Under the pieces are notes generated by a model, which made no database searches, was not told the DNA's origin, and saw nothing but the letters and a program-made list of their open reading frames with translations. Both the position numbers and the translations under genes were made by a program. Below, piece after piece: positions 44,971 through 56,400 of a stretch of DNA of 64,000 nucleotides. Source of the stretch: Asbonarchaeum sp964517675 (GTDB lineage Archaea; Nanohalarchaeota; Nanosalinia; Nanosalinales; Nanoanaerosalinaceae); NCBI GenBank assembly GCA_964517675.1, contig CAZFEL010000002.1, positions 248,001 to 312,000 of the forward strand. The letters run 5' to 3'. Each line of letters opens with the position of its first letter. Within the stretch, counting starts at the first letter, position 1.

Positions 44971-47376
44971 TCATGTCCCCATGAACCCGCCCTGTGGATC
45001 GAATATCTTGATACCATCCCGCGTGATATCGAAGGGGAAAATCTCCGTGCGGTGATCAGTACGGCGCATCTTCCGTATCGTGAGGGTGCGCTTGTGCTCT
45101 TCCGCGACCGGGACGAACTCCAGCAAGATGACCGTGTCGACGAGGAACTCGATGATCCCACCACCGGACAGCCCCTCTGAGGTCTCCGGGACAGTACCGG
45201 TCAGGACCGCGGTCACGTTGGCCTCCCGGAGCTTGTTGAGCAGAGAGGCAAGGGCCACCCGGGCCATGTACTCGTCCCTGATGAACATCTCGATGATCGA
45301 GACAGAATCGATGATGACCCGCTCCGCATCGATCTCATCGACCGCCGCCATGACCTCATCCAGGAGGTTCGAGATGTACGACCGGACCAGCCGGTTGAGG
45401 TTATCGATCTCCTTGCTCGGGAAGATGGGCTTGATCGAGAGGATCTTGACGAGACCTTCTTCCTCCATCTCCTCGAAGCTCCAGCCGAACATGGCCTCGA
45501 TGTCGGCGCGTATATCCTCCTGGCGCTCCTCGGTCGTCACATACACGCCCGATTCACCAGCATCTGCGCCGCCCTTGAGGAAGTTGGCACAGAACGCAGT
45601 CTTACCCGTACCTGTCTTTCCCGTGACGAGGTTCATCGTCCCCTGGACCAGTCCGCCCTGCATCTTCTCGTCCAGACCATCCACACCCGTCGTCACGCGG
45701 TCGACCTGGAGGCTCGGGGGGAGCTCATTCTCGTCCTCGTACTCATAGCCTTCCGATCCTTCCTCATCTCTTTCCCCGTCATCGCCGTCATCCTCATCAG
45801 GCTCCGCGGTATCAGCCCCTTCCTCGTCATCGTCATGAGAGCTGCCGAAGATGGAATCGACGACAGACCGGACGACGTTTTTGCCCTCCGGCTCTTCTGC
45901 CTCGTGCTGCTTTTCGAACTCGCGGACCTTCTGTTCGACATCAGCCTCCGGCACCCGGTCATCCGGAGCGCTCGCATCAGACTCCGTTTCAGGCTCTTCC
46001 GGCCCGGGCTCCGGTACCTCCGATCCTTCCACAGCACCGGCCTCGGACCCTGTCGGCTCCTCGACCGTCTCGTCTTCTTCAGAAGCCTCCTGTGGCGTCC
46101 ATGTCTCATCCTCGTCCTCACGCGTTGGCGGCTCCTCGTCCTCCTGATCGGCTTCGTCCTCCTGTTGTGCATCTTCTGCTGACCTCTCCGGGCTTCTCGG
46201 CCCCTCTCCGCCGGATGGTTGTTCACCGACCGCATCCTCGTCCCCATCAGGCTCCTCGAGTCCAATCTGTTCCTCTGGGCCGTCATCAGCTTCCGTCTTC
46301 CCGGCCCCTTCAGCGGGCCTGACTGGAGATCCTTCCGCCGGAGTGTCGCGTTCTCCGGCATCAGCCGATCGTTCCGCGGGGCGTTCCGGAGGCTCCTCAG
46401 TATCTGTATCGCAGCCTGACTCATCGTGCTCTTTATCGGTGGTCTCGGCCGTTTCTTCAGCCGGCCGTGCCGGCTCGCTGGTTTCTTCCTCCGTCGCTGG
46501 CTCCTCGGGGGATCGTTCCGGCGCTCGTTCCTGTTCGTCCTCGTCCGGCTGCTCGGGAGGACGCACCGGTTCGTCCTCATCCTCCTGCAGTTTCTCCCGC
46601 CCTCCAGGACGCACCACCGGCCTCTCGGGCGTTTCTTCGTCCGATCCGTCTCCTGTGCTGTCTTGCGGTCGGTTTTCTCCGTTTTCAGGAGATCCCTGTT
46701 CAGTTTCCGATCGTTCGTCTGGTCGCTCCGATTGGTCCGTCTCTGTCGGTGACCTTCCAGGACGCTCATCCGGCTTTTCTTCCCCGGGAGACGCATCCTC
46801 CGGCTCGGATGCCTCGATGCCGTGTGGTCCGGTCTCGTCCTCCCTATCGCCGGTTATGTTCTCGTACTCCTCCCGGAGCCGTTCGAGTATCTTTTTCTTC
46901 TCCTCTTTCTCCTCGCCCTGGAGGTCCTCGAATTCCTCCTCGAGTTCCTCCCAGCGCTTCTCCGGTATGTCTTGTTGCTTCAGCTCCTCGAGCTCTTCCC
47001 TGATCTCTTTCGGCTGGCCTGCGACGACCTTCTCCTGCTCTGTCGGTTCCTCGACATCATCGGGGATCGAGAGGAGCTCATCGAGGGTCCGATCGAAGAT
47101 GATGCCTTGTTCCTTCGAGTCCGTCGTCAGGAGGACATCATCGTCAGGCGCGACCGTCCGTGCATTGGCCTGGAACTCGATAACATGGGTCTCGCCGGGT
47201 TCGAGGTGCATGTACTCCAGACCGACGTACAGCTGGCCCACGTACATCTTGACGAACTCATAGAGCTTGGCGTCGCCGCTGTTGACGAGCTCGAAGTGGA
47301 GATCGATCATGTCCTCGCCACGGCGCACGGAGAAATCGTGTACCTCAAGAGCGGTCTCAGAGCCCAATGCTTGCAC
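44971..47376 (-). CDS. KaiC-like ATPase with long acidic disordered linker
   Basis: 801 residues. The N-terminal domain (about 8-95) is beta-rich (LEVHDFSVRRGEDMIDLHFE to THVIEFQANARTV), like an Ig/CARDB fold. A helical charged part (105-170) follows, then a very long Glu/Asp/Pro/Arg-rich linker (170-555) full of RPEE/RSPEE-like units, and a C-terminal KaiC domain (560-801) with TGKTGTGKTAF and ERVIIDSVSIIEM, ending TIRKMRRTDHRTEIFPFDI. No signal peptide was seen, so it is presumably cytoplasmic. Its promoter (TTTTAATAAC, about 47403-47412) is leaderless-spaced. It lies directly downstream of the giant surface protein gene. Confidence 0.85.
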   Translation of the reverse strand: MQALGSETALEVHDFSVRRGEDMIDLHFELVNSGDAKLYEFVKMYVGQLYVGLEYMHLEPGETHVIEFQANARTVAPDDDVLLTTDSKEQGIIFDRTLDELLSIPDDVEEPTEQEKVVAGQPKEIREELEELKQQDIPEKRWEELEEEFEDLQGEEKEEKKKILERLREEYENITGDREDETGPHGIEASEPEDASPGEEKPDERPGRSPTETDQSERPDERSETEQGSPENGENRPQDSTGDGSDEETPERPVVRPGGREKLQEDEDEPVRPPEQPDEDEQERAPERSPEEPATEEETSEPARPAEETAETTDKEHDESGCDTDTEEPPERPAERSADAGERDTPAEGSPVRPAEGAGKTEADDGPEEQIGLEEPDGDEDAVGEQPSGGEGPRSPERSAEDAQQEDEADQEDEEPPTREDEDETWTPQEASEEDETVEEPTGSEAGAVEGSEVPEPGPEEPETESDASAPDDRVPEADVEQKVREFEKQHEAEEPEGKNVVRSVVDSIFGSSHDDDEEGADTAEPDEDDGDDGERDEEGSEGYEYEDENELPPSLQVDRVTTGVDGLDEKMQGGLVQGTMNLVTGKTGTGKTAFCANFLKGGADAGESGVYVTTEERQEDIRADIEAMFGWSFEEMEEEGLVKILSIKPIFPSKEIDNLNRLVRSYISNLLDEVMAAVDEIDAERVIIDSVSIIEMFIRDEYMARVALASLLNKLREANVTAVLTGTVPETSEGLSGGGIIEFLVDTVILLEFVPVAEEHKRTLTIRKMRRTDHRTEIFPFDITRDGIKIFDPQGGFMGT

Positions 47377-47427
47377 CTGTTCAAGGAATGGCCGGTCTCG
47401 GTTATTAAAATTTCCGTCCTGCAGCCG

Positions 47428-50400
47428 CTATTCCTCGACCTCGACCTCGGTGGCGATCTTGGTCCGGCGGGCCTCGATCCACCGGTTGACCTCCCGGATG
47501 GCCTTGAGCGGTGCCTTGAGATAGTTCTCTGCGGTCAGGCGGTTCTCGAAGATATTGTCCATGTCATCCTGGAGATCGTCCCGCTCGCTGCGGAGTTCCA
47601 GGATCTCGTCCTGCCTGTCTGTCATGATATCCATGAACGTGTCGCGGTCGATCTGCCTGTTGAAGTACTGCCGCTCTGCCTTCTTCCGGGCCTCCGTGGC
47701 GGACTCGAGCTTGTTCTTGACCGCGATGAGGTCTGTCTGGAGCCGGTAGTATGGCACCGCGACCATCGTCAGGAGGAAGAAGATCGTGTACACAATGATC
47801 CCTCCGAGCAGCCACTTCCACCAGTTCTCACGGATGTAGTTCTGGAGGGCGAGGGCCCTGAGCCGCCCCTCGATCTCGCTGGCCGTGTTCTCCCCTTCCC
47901 TGAGCTGGTTCTCAAGGACCTCCCTGTCATCGTTCGCGACTGCCTGTTCTGCGTTCCGGATGAATTCTTTGACCCTCTCGTAGCGGTCGTCCAGTTCGCT
48001 CACATCGATCCCCGAGGAACGGTAATCCCGCATCGTCCGTTCGATCTGCCGCGATGTGTTTTTGAGTGACTGGAGCCGCCTGATGAGATCGCCCCTGACG
48101 ACCTCGAACCTGATCGCTCGCTCCCGGACCGTTCCTCCGCTCTCGGCTACCTCCATGTTGATGCTGTAGGTGTCCCTGGTCGTGTTGAGTGGCACATCGA
48201 CGTGAAGCTGTAAGCTACGTTCTGAACCCGCTCCCAGCCTGAAGCTATCGATCTCACCGGTGTCATTGCCCACCCAGGAGCGGCAGCAGCCTGCTATCGT
48301 TGTCTCTACCTTGAGATCGAGGTCCTCGCTGCCGTTGTTGTATACCGAGAACGGCACACGGTCTTCTGTTCCCTGCCCGACACCGCTGCCGTCCGGTGGG
48401 AGCGTATCAGGCGTGAACAGGCCGAAGCTGGCGATGGTCTCGGACGCGACCGAGAACACGACCTCCAGGGTGGAGTTTTCCTCTGCCGTGTCCTCACAGT
48501 AGATGTTGTAGCTGTACGTTGTCCCAGGTGCCGTCTGGACGATCTCCCAGTGGAGCTGGCCGCCTGTCGTGTTGAACGTATCCATGGCATCGACACGGAC
48601 GATACCGAGCGGCCGGGTCGTGTAACGGCAGTCTGCCGCCAGTGACGTCGATACCGAGAGATTGACCGACGAGATATTGGCCGGGAGTGACGCAGATGCC
48701 GGCGAGACCCGCTCGACCTCGAACTGCGGACCGAACCCGCCACCACCCCCACCACCTTGTGTCCCTGTCCCGCCGGTGGCTGTATCGTTACCGACATCGA
48801 TCGTGATCGCCGGGGCGGCCGAGAGGGTCCCGGATTCCTGGCTCTCGGAGTTCCCCTCCAGGTCTGACGCGAACACGCGGATGAGGGCGGAATCCTCATC
48901 GGTGGGCGCGGTGAAGTTGGTCGTGAATACGCCATCTCCTGCGGAATCGAGGAAGCGGAACTCGCTGGGACACTGCTCGCATCGCGCGTAGAACAGTCCC
49001 TCGACAAGTTCGTCGTTCGGCCCGACGATCTCTGTCCGGAAATTGAACTCCGCGCCGGGCGCGACCACATCACCCTGCTGCGGTGTTATGAAGCCGACCT
49101 CAAGGAGCCGGGTGACATTGAATGCGTACACGCCCGCACCAACGTTTTGATCGTCCGAGACGTTCACGTACAGCTGATACGGTGCCGGTACCGTCGAAGC
49201 CGTCGGGCTCGGAGGATCGGACGTTTTGAAACGGTATGTGAGAGAATCACGATGATCATTCGAGACGAGTGTCGTGTTGGATCCATCTTTCTCCAGCACG
49301 ATTGTCGCGTTGTAGTCCTGTATCGTGTTGCCGTTGACATCGGTCACCGCGATCGAGAAGGTTCCACGGTCGTTTTTCTTGAATATAGACCGTTCCGAGG
49401 TCACGTTCACGTTATACGCGGCGAAGACATCGAATGACGTCGACCTGACGGTGTGATGGTTGCCCGCGATGTCCCATGCCGTGATGTTGTAGGTGTAATG
49501 GCCTTTCTCTGTGGTGTTCGTGAAGGTATACCGGTACTTTCCTCGGGCTGACCGCATCATGGCCTCAGGGGTCTCCGTGTAGTTCGAACCATTGACAGGA
49601 TGCTGGATGACGACGGTCAGGTTCCTCAGGAGAGAGTTATCCGTTGCTTCTGCCGTGAGCGTGACATTCTGGCCCCGGTTCAGTTCATCGGGCGACTCAT
49701 CGAACGTCCCGATATCCGGTTTCTCAGTATCCTCGGCCACGACATCGACCGTCATGGTCTCGAACACGCGCTGGTCGCCGTTCGAGGTATTGACGCTGAG
49801 GTTCATCGTCGTCGTGCCCTGCTGGTTGACCTCCAGATCGTAGGCGACGGTCTCTCTCCCTCCCTCGTATGTCACATTGCCAATCTCTCGCTTTGCAGTT
49901 TCGCCGGTAGTCAGATTGACAATCGATGTATCCGCGAATGACAGGCTGGTGTTGACACCTGTCAGATCCCCTCCATCCGGGAGAATATCCCACTCGACTG
50001 TCGGTGCCGCATTATCGGGGAGGACGATGTGTGTGCCGTTCCCACCGGCGACCTCGGCCGTGGGGGAGCCGAACGGAACGGTGAACACTGCGTCCGTCCG
50101 GTTCGAGAACCGTGCACCAGCCGTCACTGTCAGGTTGACATCGTACGTGCCGGACCGGGAGACGTTGGTGTACTGGACGGTGAAATCACTCGCCTCAGGG
50201 GCACGTTCCATATCGCGATCATCAACGGCTTCACGTGGCTTGATGATAGTCGCGTTGATGTCCGAGATCTCGGTGATGTTCCCGGAGACGTTGGCATCGA
50301 GTGTCACCGGCGACCCCGCCTGGACGGTCGTGGACGAGGGGACGATCGTCGTCGTGATCTCGCCAACCTCGAAGGACGTCGAGACCGCTGTCGTGTTCCT

Positions 50401-53400
50401 GTTGCCATAGGTATCGATGACGAACACCTGTGTCAGGTTGTAGAAGCCTGTCACGCTCGTCCTGTTGAACGAGGCCGACCAGATCCCGGAGGCGGTATCG
50501 TCAGGCTCCTCATCGAGGGTGACATTGATCTGTTGGCCTGTGGCGTTGGTGAGCGTGACGTTGACGGCCTCGACTGCGAGGTTGTCTGTGGCATCGGCCT
50601 CGATCGTCACGGAATCGTTGACATAGAGGAGCTTCGCCCCGAGCGAGATGGATGACACCGCCGGCGGTTCGGTGTCGCGTATGTGGACCTGCTTCCGTGT
50701 TGAACCACGGTATGATCCGGTGAAATCATCTGATGCCCGTATCTTGAACGTGAAGTTCCCAGCCGTATCCATGAGCAGTGTCAGGTTCCTCGATGACTCA
50801 TTACCGGTCGTTATGTTCCCGACCGCACCGTCCAGCGAGATGGACCGGCTCGTGTTGGTCATCCGCACCCGGGTCAGGTTGATCGGTCCGGTCGTGTCGC
50901 TGGTATTCCTGTTGGCGAGGGTGATCGTCACGTTCTGCGGTTCGGACTGGTTAGTCCGGCACGTGCGCCGACCATCACACAGCACCTGGGCGACCTCGAG
51001 ATCCGGAGCCAGGATGGTGGTCGTGTTGGTCCGTTCGATGGTCTGTACGCTGGAGCGCCAGATCGTATCTGTGTCCTCAGCCGGGGCTGTTGCCCTGATG
51101 TCTGCCTGGACGGTGACGCTGGTGTCCTCGCCGCTGCCGGTCACGTTGAGTGCCGCGACCCGGCCGTCCCTGAACAGCGGGTCGACCGAGCACCCGGAGC
51201 CGGCGAAGGTACAACTGAACGAGGTCGTGTTGTTGTACAGCGGCGTCTGGATGGTGCCGGTCCGGGAGGGCGGGACGAACAGCCTGACTGTCGGATCTGT
51301 CAGGGAACGGTTGAGATCGACAGTGGCGGTGTAGCTGGTCTCGTGGCCTGCTCCAAGAACGTTCCTCCCACCCAGATCGACGTCGTGGCTGTAATCCACA
51401 ACCTCGAAGGACGGCAGGACACGTGTCGCGTTCCTGTTCTGGACCGTGTCCTCCAGAAAGAGCGACGTGATGTTGTACGTCCCGAAGGCGTCTGTATCCT
51501 TATAAGCGAACGACCACGTCCCCGAGGCCGATGTCCCGCTGAGCCGGCTCAGGGAGATGTTTTCGCCGTTCACCGGGTTGGATGAGGTATTGAGTGTCGC
51601 GGTGACCGACCCGACACGGACGTTGTCAGTGACGTTGACGAGGAACCTGATCGGCTGTCCCGGATAGATCCGGTACTGGTCGAAGGCTGGATCGAAGGAG
51701 ACGTTGAACCGGGGGTCCGATGACGCCGGTGGTTCGACGTCGACATCGTAGGTGTACTGCTGCTGCACGAGGTTGTCGGCTGAATCATTGAGTGTCAATG
51801 TCAGGGTGTACTCACCGTTGTCCTCCCAGCCTGGATCGAAGGACGTATCGTTGAGGAGCTGTTCTTTCCGCGTCCCGTTGTTCCTGTACGCGTACTGCAC
51901 ACCCGATCCTGGTGATGGATCGTGGTAACGGATCGTGACGTTCCTCGACTCATTGATGAGGGAGACGGTCGAGGGGTCAGGATCGATGTCGTCAATCAGG
52001 GGTTTTCTCGTGTCAATAGAGAAACTTCTTGATGCCTTTTTGATCCATCCGGCAGGATTGATGGTCCGGAGGTCGATATCGCATGTCTCGGCCCCGTCCT
52101 GGCTGCAGTACGTCGATATATCGACGGTGAATGTCCCGTCACACGAGCCCGAGACATCCTTCCAGCTCCCGGACCCGTTCCGCCACTGACACGTGAGTGT
52201 GTCGGTCTGTGCGACGTTGTCGCTATCTGCCCTGTCGATCTGGATATCGCTGGCATGCCAGCTCCCGGCTGCGGGGCTGTTGAACGACACCGATGGACGG
52301 GTGTTATCGACGCGGATCCATATCCTGTCCCTCTTGGTGTTGCCCGCCGCATCGACGGCGCGGACCTCGATGACACAGTCCGGGGCGCTGTCGTCGTTGC
52401 AGTTCCCCGTGTTGAAATCGAATGTCCCGGTGCCACAGCTCAGGTCGCCCCCGGTCTCCCATGACCCGCCATCGTCCCGGTACCGCCAGGCGCAGCTATC
52501 GGCCTTGACGTCGTCCGTGGCATCGTAGTCGAACGTGATCGACCTGCGCTGCCAGCTCTCGTTCGTGATGCCGCTGATGTCCGCCGTCGGGTCGACCCGG
52601 TCCAGGTAGAACCAGGATTCATCGAAGCCCCTGCTCGGGTTCGTGTCATCGTCCCAAGCGGTGGAGTTGATGGTGTAGTTGCCGTCAGATTTCCACCCTG
52701 AGGTATCGACCGTGAAGTTGAACGAATGCGTGTCCGCATTGATCCCGGTCACGACGGAGCTGTTGATCAGGTCACCGGTGGCCTGCTCGGTTATCTTGTA
52801 CGAGTGGTTGGTGAGCAGGGGGCTGCCGGCACGACGTGCGGTGATACCAAGTGTGAAGTCCGCAGGGACGTACTCAGCGTTGGGCTCTCCGATCGAGACC
52901 GTGGTGGCGGCGTTGTCGACCCGGAAGCTGATGTTTTCCTTACGGCGGTTCCCGAGCCTGTCGGCCGCTGTTATGTTGAACGTCACCGTCTCATCGGCTG
53001 ATATATCCTTGCTGGAGTTCCAGACCGCATCCCAGCTGTTGGTGGCATTGAGATCACCTGCCTGGTAGATGGTGGTGCCATCACTGGCCACGATGCTGTA
53101 GTTCACATCCTGGAGCCCGACACCGTTGCTGTCGGCTATCGTGGTATCGAGCGTGATGGTGCCGGAGGTGTCGTCCCCGTCGGACGGGTCGTTGAACGTT
53201 ATCTCTTCGAGTTCCTTGTCGATGGAGACGTTGTCCGTCGTGGTTATAGTCTCCTGGTTGCTCGCGGAGTCATTCGCCCGGAAGCGGATGTACTGCTGAC
53301 ATGTCGATCCGCCCGGACAGGAGACGGTCGTGGAGACGTTCTGGCCTGGGCTGGAGAGCTGGTCGAGGGAGCACGTCGCCCCGCCGATGCAGTAGGAGAT

Positions 53401-56400
53401 CCTGTCAAGCTCGAAGTTATCGGTCGCGTTGATCGCGACCGGGACATCCCGTGCCACCCATCCGTCCACCGCGCCCTGTGGAGGCCATGTATAGTTGGTG
53501 AACGATGATGGATCAGTGGTATCGAGCGTGTAGCTGTAGAACGTCGTCTTCAGGTTCTGTACCGCATCGAAGAGGTACAGATCGAGCGTATGAGACCCCT
53601 CCGTCGTCCAGCCGGTGCTGAACGTCTCACCACTGGTGAACGTCTGATTCCCCGATCCATCGTTGTAGATGAGGTCACCGAGGCCGGCCCTGGCATCCGA
53701 GACGTTGATGGTGAACGTGTCGTCGTTGATGTAGGTGTTGTTGGCCTCGCTTATCCCATCGATGACAGGCGGGGTACCATCGACGTAGTACCAGTAGGTC
53801 AGATCGCGGCTGTTACCGGCGACGTCCGTGAGCGTGATCGAGAGGTTCTTCCACTCCTCGATGGACCAGGCAGGGTCGAACGAGGTGGAGGTGCTGGTGG
53901 TCGTCGAGGTGGTCTGGCCGCTGTCGATGTCCATCGTGTCGAAAGCAACGTCATCGGCGGCTTCGATGTCAATGAGGTCGTCTGTGGCGATATAGGAGTC
54001 ATTCGACGGCACGATGGACTGGATGGTCGGGGCTTCGATGTCGAGTGTGATATCTGTTGCGTTGAAGACGGTGTTCGACGCCTGATCGAAGACCCAGGTG
54101 TACAGCTGCTTCCTGCGGGACGTCTCGAAGTATTCATAATCGATGACCGAGAACGAATCATCCGTAGGCCGCTTCCAGGCCACACCAAGCCCATCAGACC
54201 CTGTTCCGTCTTCCATCCGTGCCTTGAACGTGTGCCATCCCTGGGTCAGCTCGATGGTGCTGTTGTGTGACCAGCCATCCTCTGCTCCGTGGCCGCCGAG
54301 CCACTTGACAACCTGCTGGCCGCCGACCCAGACATCCGATGCATCATCGGAGTCAACGGCGAATGCATAGGTCCCGTCAGCTGGCGCGTAGATGTAGCCC
54401 TCCGCTTTCCATGAGAAGCCGTCGTTGGGAAGATAGGATGGCTTATTGTCGAGGAACGAGTATGTCCCCCAGTAGATGCGTCGCTGGTGATTGCCCCCGC
54501 CTCCAAGGCTGACACCGCTGTTCCCTGTATCGAAGAAATCATCGAACTCCGCTGTTGTCGTTGGGTGGCCGTTGGCGTCGTAGTAGTTCTGTGTGTCGTA
54601 CCACGTGTAGGTCAGGTCTGCCGGTGCCTGCTCGAGGCTGTACCCTGGATCGAAGCTGCTGTTCGGGAGGAACGTTCCGTTCGCGGTGCCGTTGAAGAAC
54701 GTGTTGTTCGGTGCCTCGACGCCCGTCGAGATCTGGATGTTGTCACTGGCGTTCACCCGGATGGTATCGGTGGCGTTGATGATGTTCGACGTCGGTTCGA
54801 CGGAGTGGACACCAGGATCTTCCCTGTCGAGGACGATCCAGTCCGTGCCGATGTTGTCGTTCGTGTTGCCGGCGAGGTCCCTGATCTGGGCGTTGACGGT
54901 AGCGTTCCTGTCACGGTCCTGGCAGCCCATCAGCGGACTGGTGAGATCGATCCGGTATTCCTTTGAACCTTGTGAGCGATCGAAGGATTTCCATCCGGTC
55001 CATGGACCGTCCTGCTGGCAGGAGAACCGTACGAGATCGGGTTTCCACTGGTCGGCAGCAGCACTGACATCCAGCGTGATGTTGGTCTCCGGTGTGCTGG
55101 TGTAATCGGTATCGAACACGACGTTGGAATTACCAAAGGTCAGTGAGGTGGTGCCGTACGGCGCACGGATATCGACGGACAGCCAGTCCCTCTCGAACGG
55201 GCCCCAGTAGTTGAAGCTGTTCTGGTCGTCCTGGCACTGGAACGCTGTAGAGACATTGATCCCTGTCGCGTCGTCGGTCGATACGTTGCCGGCGGCATCG
55301 TATCCCGTGTAGACGAATCGCTCGAAGGAGCTGTCATAGGATCCATCGAACGGGTCCAGCCCGTACCCCCCGCCGGGACTCCGGTGGTTGGCAGGGATCC
55401 CTGTATCGTTCTGGATGAAGAACTGGCCGTCACGGACGTTGTCACCGAAGACCTGCTGGTAGTTGCGGCACAGTCCTGCCACATCAGCCTGGTCGTTGGT
55501 GTAGGACGGGTTATCGCGGAGATCGCCGAACAGCGGTCCGGGCCCGAAGGCCATCCAGCCGATCTCCTCATCGATGTGGCTGTCACAGGCATCACCGGAC
55601 TCCAGCTCACAGAACCGGGCCTGGAGGGAGTCCATCCCTCCTACGGACCGTGTCGATATACCCTGCTGGGCGCCGTTAACGCTCTGGACCTCACTCAGGG
55701 TGATGGAGGCGTTGCCGATCTCGACGTCATCGAACACCCAGTGGTCCGTGAACTCGTTCGCGTTCGGATAGTGGAACCGGATCTTGAAGTTTGCGTGGAG
55801 GGCGGCCTGGGGGAGATCGAAGGTGTACGTCTCGAATTCACCGCGGGACGGGTCGTTCCCTCCAGCACGATGAGCTCGGAGCCGCTGCCAGGACCCGCTG
55901 CTGTCGAGGTACTGGATGAAGACGTCTTCCCCATCCTCTGGCGGGTCGCAGTCTCCAGCGTCTTCCCCCTGCAGGACCCTGTAGCTGAACCGGGCCACGC
56001 TTTTACTCGAGAGGTCGAACGAACGGGTCGTGACGTTGATCGCATCGCCCTCGTTTGAGACGTGCATAGCACGCTGGCTGGTGCATTTCGTCTCGATGTC
56101 GGCATAGCTACTGCTCCCCACCAGGCCTCCATCGACTGAGATAGACCAGTTGTTGTCCGCGGTCAGGTTGGACCGCTGGAACTCGTCCTCGAAGTCATAG
56201 CTGGTGAGACCCTCGACAAAACCGGTCTTGTTCCAGGTGTTCGGACCAGTCAGCAGGCTCCCACCGGACCCGCGCTGGTACACCGGCGTGGTGTTCATCG
56301 TCGGGATCGTATCGAGGGCAGGCCTGAAGAAGTCAGGCTGGACGGCGACCCATCCGATCGTCTCTGTCGTGTGGTCAGGATCACACGCGTCCGGATCGCC

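Noticed and set aside
46343..47263. Plus-strand 306-codon Ser-rich frame opposite the KaiC fusion linker
   Set aside because: It is the antisense of the Glu/Asp-rich linker; the Ser/Gly-rich composition follows from that, and there is no promoter or start context.
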